From positions 3,520,292 through 3,584,291 of the forward strand of contig RSEF01000020.1 of NCBI GenBank assembly GCA_003993805.1: a stretch of 64,000 nucleotides of DNA. Reading direction: 5' to 3'. Position numbers and translations under genes: made by a program. Below the pieces are notes generated by a model, which saw nothing but the letters and a program-made list of their open reading frames with translations, did not search any database and was not told the origin of the DNA. Position 1 is the stretch's first letter. Every line of letters begins with the position of its first letter. Source of the DNA: Himantopus leucocephalus (taxonomy: Eukaryota; Chordata; Aves; Charadriiformes; Recurvirostridae). Shown here piece after piece: positions 1-13,400 of this stretch.

Positions 1-1631
1 ACAGCCTATGCATTGATTTGATTTAAAATCAGGGTTTTTTCCCTGGAAAATTTGATCTTTTTACAGAAACTGCATTATCCATACACACAAACTCTTAAGC
101 ACCGCTAATTACCACACGTCGGTGAGTTTGCTAACAGCCTTCTTGGGAGCTACAGGACTCGATTCTCAATTACGGCCAAGTCATTTTACATCCTCTTACT
201 CTATGCTACCTAGAGCCATAGAGTGGGTGTAAAAATAGTTATGGAGAAACGTTTAAAGCCCAGAGCCAGAATACATGTCTGGCTGCAGACTGCGACAGGC
301 AGGCACAAGAACAGCCTTGCGCAAGTGCACAACCTGACCCCAATCTCCCAAACCGCGTCTGCACGAGGCTCTGCCGCTGGGGCCGCCGGCACTGCAAGGT
401 GCTGGGAGGGACTGGGTTGCAGGTGTGAGCCGGATTGGGCCCACAAGTGACAAGACCAACCGCTACAGCTACATCTGATTATCCTGCAAGGGTTGCTTGA
501 GCCCCGCGGATTCCTCCTTTTTTCTTATTTGCCTTCCAGGTGTCAACAAGAAGTTCAGAAAAAAGCACCAAAGTTGGAGTAAAGGGGAAAGGGGATGTTA
601 AGTGTGTCTTGAAAAAATATAAATAAACTTTCCCACTCCCCTGATGACTCGTATATTTGTCAACTGGTCTTTATGGGAAAGCGGTAAAGAAGATTTCTGA
701 TGCCTCATATTGACATATATTCCCACTGAGGAACAAAGTTTGAACCAATATCTGAATTTTAAAATTATTGAGAGGAGGGATTATCACAACCAAGAATAGC
801 TGTGTGTGAAAGGAAATTGATTTCTAGTCTGCTAATAACTTATTTTACGTTCTTCATAAGCATATACCAAAAAGCTCATATTCTAGAGCAATAAATAATT
901 CCAAGGGCTGTCCTCGTTTACTCTCCCCACAGCATTCTTTGGACTTGCTTAATTTCATAGCCCAAGGCTGCTCTGGGGTTTAGGTGAATTTTATATTGTG
1001 CCTGTTTAAGATGACAAGCCATCAAAAAGCTGCTGTTGCCTCCCTGCCAGTGCAGGTATCCTACCAGCGACGGCTCCCAGCGCTCTCCCCATTGAAAGCT
1101 CTCTCCTGCTTTTTAATAAGCATTTTAATTTGGTCTGCGTCTGTAGCATTCAGGTGTTTCCATACCCACCCTGTGTTTTCCTTCTGAGCTGCTTTCTCTT
1201 CTGGCTTAGGGACGCTTCAGAAAGTTTCCCCAGTGCTCCTCCTTCCGAATTAGCTGGGACAAGAGCTGGATTTTTAAAACAAGTAAGTGGGAAACTGATC
1301 AAATGAGCAAACCGAGCCAGAATGAGTGGATTTTCATGGGACATTGAAAGGCAGCAACAGTGACCGTGAAGTTTGTTGAGCTGGTTGAAGTGTGTTGCCT
1401 CATCTGCTTCCCTTCCCACGAGGTCCCTGGAGGTCCCCCGAGCGCTGGGGAGGAAAGGCAGAGGGACCACACATTTGGACTGCTACATGTTATCCACAAC
1501 AGCGATTTCTAGGCACCACAGTAAGGCAAATAATTAAAAAACAACAACAGCATGAACCATCCTTAACATTTTAGGTGGTGGGTTTTGTCTATATGGATCA
1601 GTAAATGCCCCAAAGGTGTGTGGACGCTTAT
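1..1631. other. non-coding stretch, no gene seen
   Basis: Open frames here are short, at most 106 codons (1150-1470, minus). They overlap one another on both strands and resemble no protein family I recognise. No tRNA box, microsatellite or repeat consensus was recognised. A composition drop to AT-rich sequence occurs at about 600-900. This is read as intergenic or intronic DNA, by absence of evidence. Confidence 0.6.
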
Positions 1632-1735
1632 TTTCTCCACAAAGAATGAGAAACTGAAGCACAAACTGACTAAATAACATGTTCAAAGTCATAGCAACAG
1701 CAAATAAGTTTCACGCTCAAATACATGGGATGGCA
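1632..1735 (-). repeat. degraded MIR/CORE-SINE-like fragment
   Basis: Read on the minus strand, this stretch follows the order of the MIR core. The plus strand shows a GAGAAACTGAAGCAC block, then a TTCAAAGTCATAGCAAC block, equivalent to the reverse complement of the familiar 'cctcagtttcc' and 'tgtgaccttgggcaa' segments. It is heavily diverged and short. The match is from memory of the consensus; a chance resemblance remains possible. Confidence 0.4.
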
Positions 1736-3794
1736 GCTGCTGAGTTTAGCTGCTTCTGGAAGGAAACTTGTATCTAAAGGCACTGATTCCTATTAAAACA
1801 AATTCTTGCCCATTGAAAAAACTTCCTTACCCTTAACACCCTGGGCAGAAAATCTCAGGACCAAAATTCTTGGTGGAAGCTGAGAACTGAAGGTTCATGT
1901 TAACTTTATTGTTAAATATATTCCAGATATGCAAAGGGGTCAACACTAGAGGATGATCTTTAATTCCTTGGCTTTTAAAGCAGTCCAGGGAAGCACTGCG
2001 GGATAAATAGGAGAAGTCCTGACTTCCCTGTGAATTCACCAACGTTTTCATACATTACTGTTCTATTTTTGTCCTGCTGTTTTGGGACTTTTCAAAACCA
2101 TCTAACATTTCACCTGACAGAGATGAAAAAAATCATTGTATTTAGGTATCTTATTTACCAAGTACGTTTGAGTCTCAACTTTCAAACATCTTTGTTTGTC
2201 ATTACTTGAAAGGCCAAAGCACGCAGCTAATGAGGTCTTTTTCCTCCACATTGATTCATCTGCAAAGTGTTCAGCCACCTGCGTTATTGGAAGCAAGAGG
2301 GCATTCACTAACAGGATGGAGATCATCCCCAGTGCAGCGGCGATCTAAGATTTTTCTCAAGAGAGGATAGACAGCTATGGGAATTTAGTGTTGAAAAAGG
2401 CCCTCCTGGGTCACCCTTACCAGTGCCTGTGATCAGAAGGACCACAGTGTGTCTTCCTCCTCCTGAGGTTACCAAAGGCCACAGCAGCTCTGAGGGGCTC
2501 CTGCCCAGGCAGGATTTCCCTCACTTTGGGAAATCTGCTCCTTTTTCCAGTGGTCTATGCCCTGAATGTTGCCTCTTTGAGCTGTGCTCCAGCCACACCA
2601 CTTTCCAAGGCACTTTCCAACCTTTTTCAGGGTATAAAGAGCCATTCATTTGGCAGAAAGACCCAAAGACCTCAGACGTAGCCCCTTCCCCAGGCTTTCA
2701 AGGACTTGAAGACAGATTTGCCCGCAGACCTTCTGCCCAACCTTGAACAAGATGCAGTCTGCATCTGCTCTGAAGTGAAAGATCACCCCTGAGGCTTGGC
2801 CAGAGGCCAATCTTACAGATGGCCCATGTTCTTCACTTCGTGGAGGATTTGGATGCTCATCCTGGTGGCGGTTCAGCTCCGGCATCCGCAGGGCGGGCTG
2901 GGAGTACAGGGTAGATGGGCCACCGGTGCTGTGCCTGTCCTCCACGTATCTGCTTTGTAAGAGTCACCTGATGGCTGAGGCTGGGGAGATAAAATGGCCC
3001 AAGGATCTTAAAAGGATCTCGTTACCTTCCACTGCAGCAGATGGGATTTGCAGTGCAGCCTGCCCGTAAGGGCAACGCGGATGTGCAAATGTGAGTTCTG
3101 GGATGCTGCAGGCTGCTGTTCCCAGGACAGCCAAGCCAAGGTAAGTGTTAACATAGCTCCTGTGCTTCAATTTATGCCTGCAAAATGAATGCTATTCTCA
3201 TGGGTTGCAATAAGGTTGTAACATGCTTAAATACTTCATTAATGAGGGCTCTGTAAGTACCACAGAGACAAACAAGATTTTAGAGGGGCAGAAGCCTTTA
3301 TGCTTTTCCCTTCTCCACAGGGGAGAATTTCAACTCACTGTCCAATTTGCAATTACTAACAGAAAATTTTGCACATGGAGACGGATTTGCTAGCACAGTT
3401 TGTGCCTCCGTCTAATTGTTTTTAAACTTTGCATCTTGGGAAGAATTAGCAATCATGCTTTGGTGGATCCCTGTTCTTACAGTCTTCAGATTTTTTAAAT
3501 TTTTCTTCCCGTAATATCCCATATGTTTCTATTGCTTTCAGGGGCGCAGAGCCGAGCCATCTTCTAACTAAGACCTGTTAATTCACAGAGCGCATCAATC
3601 TACTGGACAAAGCATTTGCAGCCTGCTGTAGATGTTAAGACAAACTTCCCTAGTGGGGAAAATTACACCAGGAATGAATGTAAATCTTGTTAACATGATT
3701 ATTTGTATTCCTTTTAACTATACATGCAAAGATAGATTAATTTTCTTAGGGCTTTTTTGAAGAGAGGAGGAATGAGAAGGTGAGAACAGGAGGA
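1736..3794. other. non-coding stretch, no gene seen
   Basis: The longest frames are 107 codons (2423-2746, plus) and 99 codons (2646-2945, minus), overlapping on opposite strands and without recognisable domains. Nothing else could be supported. The stretch ends where the 44-bp tandem duplication begins. Confidence 0.6.
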
Positions 3795-3882
3795 TGTCTG
3801 ATTAAGGTTATTGAGGCCAGGTATTTGCATGGATCCATTGTCTGATTAAGGTTATTGAGGCCAGGTATTTGCGTGGATCCAT
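3795..3882. repeat. 44-bp tandem duplication, two copies
   Basis: Copy one is 3795-3838 and copy two 3839-3882. They differ at one base: A versus G, next to the shared TGGATCCAT segment. There is no N between the copies, unlike the duplication at 13.9 kb. The near identity points to a recent duplication or to an assembly slip. The unit contains no recognised motif and lies in non-coding DNA. Confidence 0.9.
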
Positions 3883-5019
3883 TCCTTCGAGCCTTGCCGG
3901 CGCTGGTTCAGGAACGCTGGGGAAGTTGGGATGCAAGAGTAGCTTTTACCACCTTTCCTGATTTGGCTCCTGCTATAACTTAAAAATACTTCAAGGCCTC
4001 TTTGACTAATAGTGATAGATAACCACTGCCAAAGGCCACACCATCATACAGGATATGTCCCCCCCATCCACTTTGACATGCACGCCCCCTTGGCTTCTGC
4101 TTTAAAGTCCCCTATGTGACCTTAAATGTGAGACAAAGGGGACGGACCTTACAAAGGTCTGGTCTCTGATGGCTGTAGAAAAATTCTGAGTTATTTAAAT
4201 TGCTGTGCTTAAAACTAACATTGGCTCTGTTTTTAAAGTGTTCTTAAATCCTCCTACTCTGGGAAAGAAGATAAAAACATCCCAGCACACCTGGTTAACT
4301 TAGCCACTTGTCACAGCCACTGCTTTTTGAGGACAAGTATTTCAAGGTGTTCTCCCCTAAACTGCTTTTTCCAAGCATTTGATGGGTTAGATATTTTAGG
4401 ATTCAGGCAATGTGCACCAAATCAGAGAAAAGGCCAAGAACTCGAGGCACTTGTGTCTGGTGGAAGTATCAGAGCCCCACTCACTGCAGCTCTGCAACAT
4501 CCATCCCTTTACTTTTGCTCCCACAAAAGCCTCTGAACTCATTTCCTTCGAGGGAGACTGGTTCCCTTTCCATTGCTGTATTGTAGGCTTGTAATCTCAA
4601 GCAGGCTCCTAAAAATAGAAACATTACTCTAACATCTCTGCCTTTCTAATGTCAGTAAAAGCAGGGCATGTAGTGCTTTAAATTAGACTCTCATTCTCTG
4701 GAATAAGGAGGATCACCCCTCTCTGGTCAAAAGTCACAGATGGCAGATGTTTGGTTTTATCCCCTTTGGCCGTTGGCAGTGGCAGATTCAGAGCTGCTAC
4801 AAAGCGCTAAGGCTCTGCACCAGCTCTTAGCTCTGGGAAATCCCAGCTGTCTGCTCTCATTCATTCTCTTGAAGCAATATTTAATCTTCCCAACGTTCCC
4901 TTCAGGCTCTCTGTTCCAAGGCCGCAGCTAGAAGAATGTTTTCACACAGTCTCAAAGTCCAGAAGCGCAATGCCACCTCAAGGCATAGAGTGAAAAAGTG
5001 AATGTGAAAGTTTTCTATT
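3883..5019. other. non-coding stretch, no gene seen
   Basis: Only frames under 80 codons occur, none recognisable. There is an AT-rich portion at about 4170-4280 and mixed sequence elsewhere. No repeat family was recognised. Confidence 0.6.
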
Positions 5020-5070
5020 AAAAAAAAAAAAACAACAAACACCAACCCCCCCCCCAAACTACAATCCCCC
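5020..5070. repeat. low-complexity A-run and C-run
   Basis: A run of about 13 A is followed by CAA/ACC-type sequence and then a run of about 10 C. It is simple low-complexity DNA prone to length error. No coding neighbour is present. It could be the remnant A-rich tail of an old retroposon, but no body upstream was recognised. Confidence 0.8.
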
Positions 5071-7352
5071 CTACCATTAAAGTGATTGCCAGCTTCCCCA
5101 CTCATGAAGAGACTTGATCTGCTCATTCCTTTGAACACCATCGCCGAAAAGTCCTGTGCTTCCTTCTCTCCTCATCCTTTTTTTCCCCCCCTCAATAAAC
5201 TTCCTTGTTGCAAGAGAATCGCCAGCCATGGAGGCACTGAACTTTTGGGTTTGCAATGGGTCATACAAGCTGTAAGGTACCTTTGCCTTCCCCTTTGCCT
5301 ACCTTGAGCCTGCTGGTCGGCAGGACTGACTCGCACACTGGCTCATCCATGATGGAGTTTATAACCGTGCTTGTTGAAGGAGCTCCAGGTGCCTTTGGCT
5401 GTCTGAAGCTTGGATGGCCGTGAGCAAAGGGCACCCAGAGCCTTGGCTGCTCCTGTGCTTCTCCGGCCCTTAGGATCTCATCTGCAATGCAAGGGAGAGG
5501 GCCCATGAGGTTCAAGAGCTTGAATATCAGAAAGCACTTAAGCACACCTTGCACCACACTTCTCTGAATAAGATCCTGCCGTGACTACTGCTGCTGTACT
5601 TAAATTTAGGAGTTAAATTACTTTTCTTCCTTTTCTGACAGATCTAGCCTTAGCGCACCCAAGGCAGACATGCAATATGGAAAAACGCACCTTATTTTTT
5701 AAGTTGAGGGAAGGCAAAGGAAACATAGTCAAGGGCTATGAAAGTAGAGGACAAGAACATAGAGAAATTTTCAAGCTGGCTGATCTGCAGGTGAAGGACG
5801 AGCCTGAAACAGAACCAAAGCTGCCAACCAGATCTTTGGAGTCATCTGAGGTGAGACGGAATCAGCAGAGATTTCATTACTCACAAATCCCTCCAGATGC
5901 CTTAAATAATTCATAGCAAACACTGGGACATAAAGACCAGGAGTCCCATTAGGAGGCACATGGTATTGTTTTTGTTCATTAGGGTGAGTCACACAAAACA
6001 CATTATTACATAAAGCGGGATGTCTCATTAATTACATCAGTCTGGGGGCTATAATGTACCAGTGCCTGGAAGAGCTCCGAGAGACTCAGCCCTTGTCCTC
6101 GCTGTTCCAGAAAGTCCCACAGCGTCTCTCTGCAGAAAGTCACCCATCACTCCCACCCCGGCTGTCTCTCGGGGTCTGGCTCCCAGCACCCTTGCTATGT
6201 CCCTGCCCGTGGGTGCCAGCACACGTTTCTCCAGCAATGTCACCTCTCCTGTGAACTGCCCCCCCAGGACACGAGTCTCCTCCAGCTCACCCCACACGAG
6301 CCCGGCACAGCTCCAGCCAGGCGCCCGGCGCTGACACCAGCGAGGGAAAACCCACCCCTGAGCTGAGCTCCTGCCACCTCCATCAACTCCGAGAAGATAA
6401 CTGAGACTAAAGGCGGAGCGTTTATCACTGGTGTGTTTGGAATAATGAGGCAGTGCTGCACCGTGTCTTTCAGAGGGAGGGGAACTGAAGCGTTTCAATG
6501 GCAGCTGCCAGTGTTTGCCCGTACAGGCAGGTGGGAGCTGCGCCTGCCAGCTGGAGGGGAGACCCTGGGACCCCGCGCTTCCTAACACACGCTGTACACC
6601 TGCAAACGCCCACGAGGACCAGCCCTGCTTGCATGGATGCCGCCGCAAAGGAGTACCATCCACTTCAGTCCCGCCACCTGCAGGTATCCAAATGAGGGGA
6701 GCTTGAATTTCATGAAGGAAAATAGGGGGTTGGCTTTCCTTCACTACACAGATACTGCAGTGCATGAGGAGAGTGCCCAGATTCCTATGGCCTGAGTCAT
6801 TTCTGGCGAGACGGGAGAAAGACCCTCCCTGGGGAGGTACAGCAGTAGCTGGGGAGCTGTAGGCAGGCGACCTGGCCCCTCTGCGCAGCCTCTGCCCACT
6901 TTCGGAGCTCAGCAATGCAGCTCCCTCCTACCTCTTCAACAAAATGGGTTGTTATGGGAGACATACACCACTTCTCCACAAACTCAGCCTTCAAAAAACT
7001 ACATCGTCCCGTGGAAGCCCACTGCAACCTCAGGGTCATGGGGTGGACTAAATAAACTCCCCAGGTCCCCTGCACCTTCTTTTCTACTGTGCTACGGCTT
7101 TCCAGGTAGGACTGCGCCCAGTGATGGGTGCTCGTACCCTTCAGTGATGTGAGACAGAGATCAGGGACACGAATGGGAATTAGATTCCTCCATTTGGCAC
7201 AGAAGAGGATCATATAAATAAGTCAGGGGGCCATCAAGGTCTGCACTAACATAATCTTTCTGAATAGCACTCACCCTGTGCTTGGTTATACCCAGACTGT
7301 GCTCTATGGACATTACCAAAATCTTGCTGCCAGGATACAGTGTTGGTGGCCA
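5071..7352. other. GC-richer non-coding stretch with long chance frames
   Basis: This region is richer in G+C than its left flank, especially 6060-6950. It holds the longest open frame of the window (288 codons, 6049-6915, minus), overlapped by a 138-codon frame in another phase (6797-7213, minus) and several plus-strand frames. None shows a recognisable domain, signal peptide, membrane segment or repeat. A plausible splice donor (GAG|GTGAGA) follows an open stretch at about 5850, but no partner acceptor or homology supports an exon. Confidence 0.5.
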
Positions 7353-7404
7353 GTAGAGAAAGTATAGACTTTACTGGGGTAGAGAAAGTATAGACTTTAC
7401 TGGG
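7353..7404. repeat. 26-bp perfect tandem duplication
   Basis: Two identical 26-bp copies lie at 7353-7378 and 7379-7404, followed by a partial third copy (GTAGCGAAAG) carrying one change. Perfect identity between the two units implies a recent event or a local assembly error. No N lies between the copies. The unit has no recognised motif. Confidence 0.9.
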
Positions 7405-10280
7405 GTAGCGAAAGGAAAAGGTCAGGGAACATCCTCGCATATTTTGCTCTCTAACAGCTAGTCCTTGTGACTGTATCAATATGCAGTAGCAATGACAGGG
7501 ACAGATGATCCAGAACTCCCTGCATTATTAATATACAGTGAAAGATGAGGCAGCTATTGTGAAAAGTATCTGTTTGCATGTTTAATATACCATGGTCTAA
7601 CCTCAATGCACTGCTACTGATGATGCCGTATTAAAACGCAGCTAACCTTTTAAGAAGTCCCACACTGAACAGAACAAGAAGCATTTGCTGAGTTCACACA
7701 CTCCTAAATGTTCCAGGCTTGGAAGCATGACTGTTAAGATCAGGAAAACAAAACAAATAAAAAACAAAACAGGGAGGTGGGGGGAGGAAATGCAGTGACA
7801 AATGCCAATGGAAGTGAAGTAGAAGGAGAAACAAAGAGAGGGGAAGTGGAGGTGTGGGGAGAGAGTTCCAGGTGTGCCCAGACTCCACCAACTCCCCTTC
7901 TCTCAGCCACGTTAGGACTTCAGCTCCCCCCATGGGAAACCCGGACCGTGATACAGAGCGATGCAGCACCTCACCTAGCAACATGGGAAGGTGCTTTCTG
8001 ACCCCCCTTTGAGCCTCCACCTCCGCAAGGCACCACCACTTGTGCCTGCCTTTGCCTAAGAGGAGCAGTTCACCCCGGCACTTCGAATACCAGATTCTCA
8101 TCCTGGCGCTGTGTGAACCAAACTCCATTCATAGTGCCGGTCTGGCTTCTGGAAGGGGTTCTCCTCCCTCATCTTCAGCTCAGCCTCGTGACAACTAGAA
8201 AAAATAAGTAGCAAGATTCCTGTCTACAGCGGCAGGGGAGCAGGAAGAAAGGATAAGGTGGTGCAAGGACCAAGGGGGTCATTGTCCTCCATGAACCCCT
8301 GAATGGTCATGTTGTACCTGATCACGATGTCGTCTAAAGAAAGTATGAATATGGCAGAGACAGGCCTTTAAGCTCTCTAGTAACCAAGTCCCAGAAATAC
8401 TTTATCCTAAGCTCTTTAACATGGAGTGACTGAACAACATTGCAGAAGCCAGCCTTAACGCTTGCAGACAGCAAGGAGTCCAGCAGACATGGGTTTCTTC
8501 CTGTTATGTTAAGCTTAAATAGAATTATATGGTCTTTAGTTTACCTTGCCATGCAGGCACATTAGGCATGGATTTCTCTAAAGCCAGAACATCACAAGCT
8601 ACCCAAACAACCCTGTCATTGCAATTTCACAAATTCCCTCTTTTGTGCATCTTTGAGCTCTGTTTGCAGTAAAATTTCATCTCCTCAGCCCACTGCCATC
8701 TGGAGCAAGGTTCAGCCTCAGTCACAAGCATAACGGGAAAGGATATTTCTGGAGAATGGTGGGAAGGGTAATGATGAGTATGCTTGGAGCTGGTGATCTC
8801 TTTCTGTATCTCACTGTGACATTCCAGTCTCCACTGTATGATCTGGAACCACTAAGTGGATGTTACTGGGAAGATAACAAGAACTCGGACATCTGACAGG
8901 CATTGGGGGCTACAAAACCTCAGTCAGCAATGCAGGGGGAGTCTCCCCAAAGGATTTTCAATCTGAAATTATCCCACCCAGGAGACTGGAGTGGACCTTA
9001 GATCATCTGCAGAGCATCAGAAGGAGATTCTCAGCAGGTGCAGGGACTTTACAGCTCCCAAGTCTGGGCCAGCTCAGCTCTCAAGAGGACAAAGATGGAT
9101 GGTGTTCAGATGGGTTCATTCCAGGTTATCTGTTAGGCTTCGCAGGGAACATCAAAACCTTAATTATCAGGGTTAAAAAGGGACACCAGAGGATACCTCG
9201 TAACCTCCTGTCATCAGGAAAACAGGTGGTACCCATTGCTTTGCACAGATCAAGTAACACACCAGCTTTGCAGACTACCCTCCAGCTACGGGCTGGATGA
9301 CTCTGTACCGCCTTCAGCAATGCCCGGCATCTCCTTGAACGGCTTCAGCTCTCTGACAACCTTCTTTAGCCATTTCAGTACTCTTGCTCTTTCTGTCGTG
9401 GCCCTGCCTTACAAGGCTGCGTTCCTCCAGCACTCCACAAGGCAGAGACCAGGAAGGAGAATAAGGAGAGATGTTAATGCCTTCACTAGTGGGTGTTACA
9501 AGCCCACATCAGACAGGCTGTTTACTTCTGCTGGGCTTAGCTGGAGGTGTTTGGATGCTTTTATACGACTTGACATCCACCCCTCAAATAATCGGCTCTG
9601 CATCCCCAAAAAGGCCAGAGACAGACGTATTATTCTCTGATGCTATTTCTAGCGTTGTCCAGCAGACACCGCAGGGAAGAAGACCAGCTGCAGCGCAGGC
9701 AGTTTTACAAGCTGCTCCTGGCCCGGCCGTTCCAGGCAATGCCTGTCAGGTCTGAGCGAGCCGGCCTCCGGTAATCGGGCAAAGCTGTTGTTTGTTAGCC
9801 CCTCGCGGTCTCTTGACTTTTCATCTTGATTAAAGACTATGCCGAACGATAGAATTAGCAAGGCAGGAATCCTAATCCTTTCGCCGCTCCTGAAATCCAG
9901 TCGCCTGCCCACTGCACACGTGCTCGTCCTCGGGGCTACCAATTAGTGGCACCAGCTGCTAGCCTGGATGCCAGGGCCAGGAGCTATTAGTGCACAGACC
10001 ATTAGCTTTAAAAGGCATTTGGAACTTCTGAACGTATTAGGGTTTGTGTGACTGACGTACACTACAGCCATATGTGGCTCGCTGTCCTTTCTGTCAACGG
10101 TTTTTTCTCCAAAAACATGTTGGTTTATCGGAGCGATCTAGGTGGACCATCTCACGAAAGCATCTTACCAGGAGGATTCAGTAACTGTATTGAGTTAAAT
10201 AGTTGTTCCCTGCTTTAACTAACTTCCTTGGCATCTTTCTTCTGAGTTAGGAATGGCAATGGGTTGTATGAAAGGTTGAA
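7405..10280. other. non-coding stretch, no gene seen
   Basis: The longest frames are 144 codons (7694-8128, minus) and 134 codons (9236-9640, plus). The first owes its length to purine-rich sequence that reads as a Pro/Leu/Phe-rich peptide. The second overlaps a 94-codon frame in another phase. Neither shows a family I know. No repeat, RNA gene or promoter was recognised. Confidence 0.6.
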
Positions 10281-10431
10281 TATCCTGACTCTATTTTTAG
10301 CCCTGTCATTTGCCCAGTTAATGGTTCCAGGGACGTAATTTCATTTCTTTATGCTTCAGCGACCCCATCTGTAAGATGGTAATGATGAGTCTGTACCATA
10401 GGGCTTTGAGATCTACGCTTGTAAAAAACAT
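10281..10431 (+). repeat. MIR/CORE-SINE-like element (MIR1_Amn type)
   Basis: In order on the plus strand are a TAGCCCTGTCATTTGC block, a TAATTTCATTTCTTTATGC block, a CCCATCTGTAAGATGG block and a GCTTTGAGATCTACGC block, then A-rich sequence. This is the order and spacing of the 3' half of amniote MIR, including the 'ctttgagatctac' segment that I associate with the sauropsid-type consensus. It is diverged but collinear. The family name is from memory. Confidence 0.65.
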
Positions 10432-13400
10432 AATAAAACTTAGAACTACCATTACTGCCTAAAGCAAGGGTGGAGAGGAAGCCCCGTGGGCCTTCGCATA
10501 TTTTGCAGCAGTACCTGCACGGATTTTTTTTGCAAATCCTGTCCTGCCGCGGCATCAGACCTGGGTCCCCCCTGCTGACCTTGGCAATGGCCGTTCCATC
10601 CTCGGTGCAGGTTAGACTCGCTGGGGGCTGCTGTTGTCGCTGGGTCCTGAGGAGTGTGGTACCAGCAAGCCGTGCAGGTCATTTCCTGAGAAGATGACAG
10701 GAGATGACGACAGAGGGTGATTTCGTTACGCACTTTGTGGGCGATCAATCCATCAACACAACAAGAGGGTTGAGCCATTGACTTCAGATTGTTTCTCTTA
10801 CACTGCTTTTGTTTTGCCAGTCGCAATCACAGCTCAGCGCTGGGTAAATCATGAGCTGCTCACCCCTCTCTCCATCGTTACTTGGGCCAACCAGCACATC
10901 TCCACTGCCCCTCTGACTCGCCCACTTCTCTGCCGTGCTTCAGCTGGCATCCAGGAGGGATTCTGCCATGCAGGACCTGCTCTTTGGGAAAATTAACAGA
11001 GCTGGACTGGAGTGTACCTGCTAGCACACCGGTTACTTGTTATCTGAAGCCACTGCAAGTGCCAAGAGGGAGAGCCAGAACACCAGGCTATGCGTTTTGT
11101 GGCAGTGGGGCCTGGGCAAACACAGACAGAGGACATCCATCAGGAGACCATGTGGCTACCCAACCGTTAGCCCTCATCTGCAGGGATGAGCCAGGTGGCA
11201 AACCAGAGCCTTAACTCAAAAACAAGGTAAAAGCCAGGTTGTCTTACCAGCCTATCTGAGCCCGCTGCGATCTGGCTGCAGGGAGATCCTCCCATTTCTT
11301 TCCCAGCTTTTTGTTTAAAGCAGAGCTGTCATGGAATTTGGACTTCAAATATAAGATTTCTTTAAAAATCTCTAAAAGAGACTTTATAATGCGAAGTTCT
11401 GATGAAATTCCCAGGCCTTCCTTCTCCATATAGCTGGCAAATACCAGCAAAAGTCTTTTATCACTTTTAAAAATGTTTTAATATTATGCCCCTTAGCTAG
11501 ATTCTTGACATGCAAACATTAAGTCAGTGTCATTCTAAGCTTGTTTTTTTATCTTGGGTCTGAGAGATTTTTCAGGCTCAGGACAGTTCTTTTGTATTTG
11601 AAAGGACTCTTCCCTCAGTCAGACACACAACCTTCTACTTTCCCAGATGGTCTCCTCCTCCAAGCTAGAATAATGTATTCAAATTTATCAAATAGCTTTC
11701 ATGACTCAAGATTTCCCATAACTGGATGGCTTCTAACCATCCTCTGCTCCACCTGTTCAGACATTAAACCAACCCTCTCACTGGCTCACAACCTGCAACG
11801 CTGCAGTTCGTCAGCAGAGTGCGATTGCTGTTGGGTCAGGGAGAGGGTTTTAGCTGGTTTAGTCTATCATACAGCAGTTCTAGAGCAGCTTCAGGTTCAC
11901 ATAACCCATGGTCTACAGCTTGGTCCATAGCAGTCCTGGAGAGAAAGCACGGCTTTTAGAAACTGCTTCAAAGTTTTGTTTCATCTGGGGAGGAATGGTT
12001 TGTCCTGAATGCAGTCATTTTCATCTCCTGATCAGACAGATGGAAACGCACACTTCTACTCCATCCCAAATCTCTTTCTCCTGCATTTTTCTCATCAAAC
12101 TATGTATCCAACAGAAAACTCATTCAGCAACCACAAACACAGCAACTTCACTGTCTACATAAACAGATAATTTTCTGGTTTGGACTACAGGAGAGAAATG
12201 CCGATCCTTGCATACTGATGTTTCATCATCTGCTTGGATTTCTTCAAGATGACAGGCAGTGATTTTAAATAGCATATGTGTGATCAAGGCACCCCTCATT
12301 ACCACTGTTCGTTAAGACCCGAACTCCTGCACTAGATAGGTCCTTTTGGAAATGCCATTGGCGTCTTCCAACTCACAGGAGTCCTTCTGGAGCAAAGGTA
12401 TTTTTGGAGAAAAGCATCCTAAATGATACTGACATTCAAGAAATCCTTTGAAATTGCTGGCAGGCATGAGTGGTGGCTCATCATAGCCTGGAGCAGCTCA
12501 AAGCCAGATGCAGAAAAAGCAGGTGGGGGAGGATGAAGTGAGATGAACAAGCTCAGAGAGGGGAAGGGGTGGAAGGAACAGGAATAAGAGCCTGGATACT
12601 GGGGTTGGATAGGTTTCAAAGCTGCTTGGGTAAGCTGTTAGATTGGTTTTTAAGCATAGATTGGTGTTTGAGAGGGCAGAAGTGAACTGAACTACAGGAT
12701 ACTGTCCTGCCACCATCTTCCATAGGCTATTCCCAGCTACCATAGAAATTACAGGCCGTTTGAAACCCTTACTCTGCCCCAGCCCCGTCCCCACAGGGCA
12801 CTGAATGTGCACAATTCAGGCCACAACCTGGCTCCACAGAAGGGCAAATGATGACCAACAAAATCTTGCTTCAGTAGCCCAACACCACTGATGATACGGC
12901 ACATTTTACTGCAGCCAGGGTTGGCTGTATCAGCTGCCTTCCTAAATATAGACAAACCATGAAATGTCTAGAAACAGAAACCCAAGTGAATGAGAGATGC
13001 TGCATGTCAGAAAACGAAGCCCCTTGCCAGAAAAGACAAAACAGGAAGAGAAGATTAGCAAGGGCAAACAGGCAAGCAACTAATTACAGCGTAAATTAAC
13101 TCACCAACCATGTACATAATCAGACAAGAAATATTATAAGCATAAGCCAGCAGTTTCAGTACCCACATTTTGACAAAATTTCCATGTATCATCCCTGGCT
13201 TAAGCAACAAAGTTCTGCTTGAATGCGTCAAAATGGAGGCATCGGGGAGCACCATCATCACCAACGCCCTCACATCAGCACGCTGATGGGAAGATGAGCC
13301 CTGTCCGTAGGACCCTGGTGTTATTTGCCACAAAAGCCGTGAGACAAATGAGGCAAAAAAACTTCCCAGGGTTGAGACCTGGTAAATTTCCTGGTAAATT

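Noticed and set aside
5740..5860. Open stretch ending at a GAG|GTGAGA donor-like site as an exon
   Set aside because: The donor match is good, but no convincing acceptor, partner exon or protein similarity was found.
6049..6915. 288-codon minus-strand frame as a gene
   Set aside because: No recognisable domain or splice context; it overlaps other open frames in GC-rich DNA. Kept only as a finding to test.
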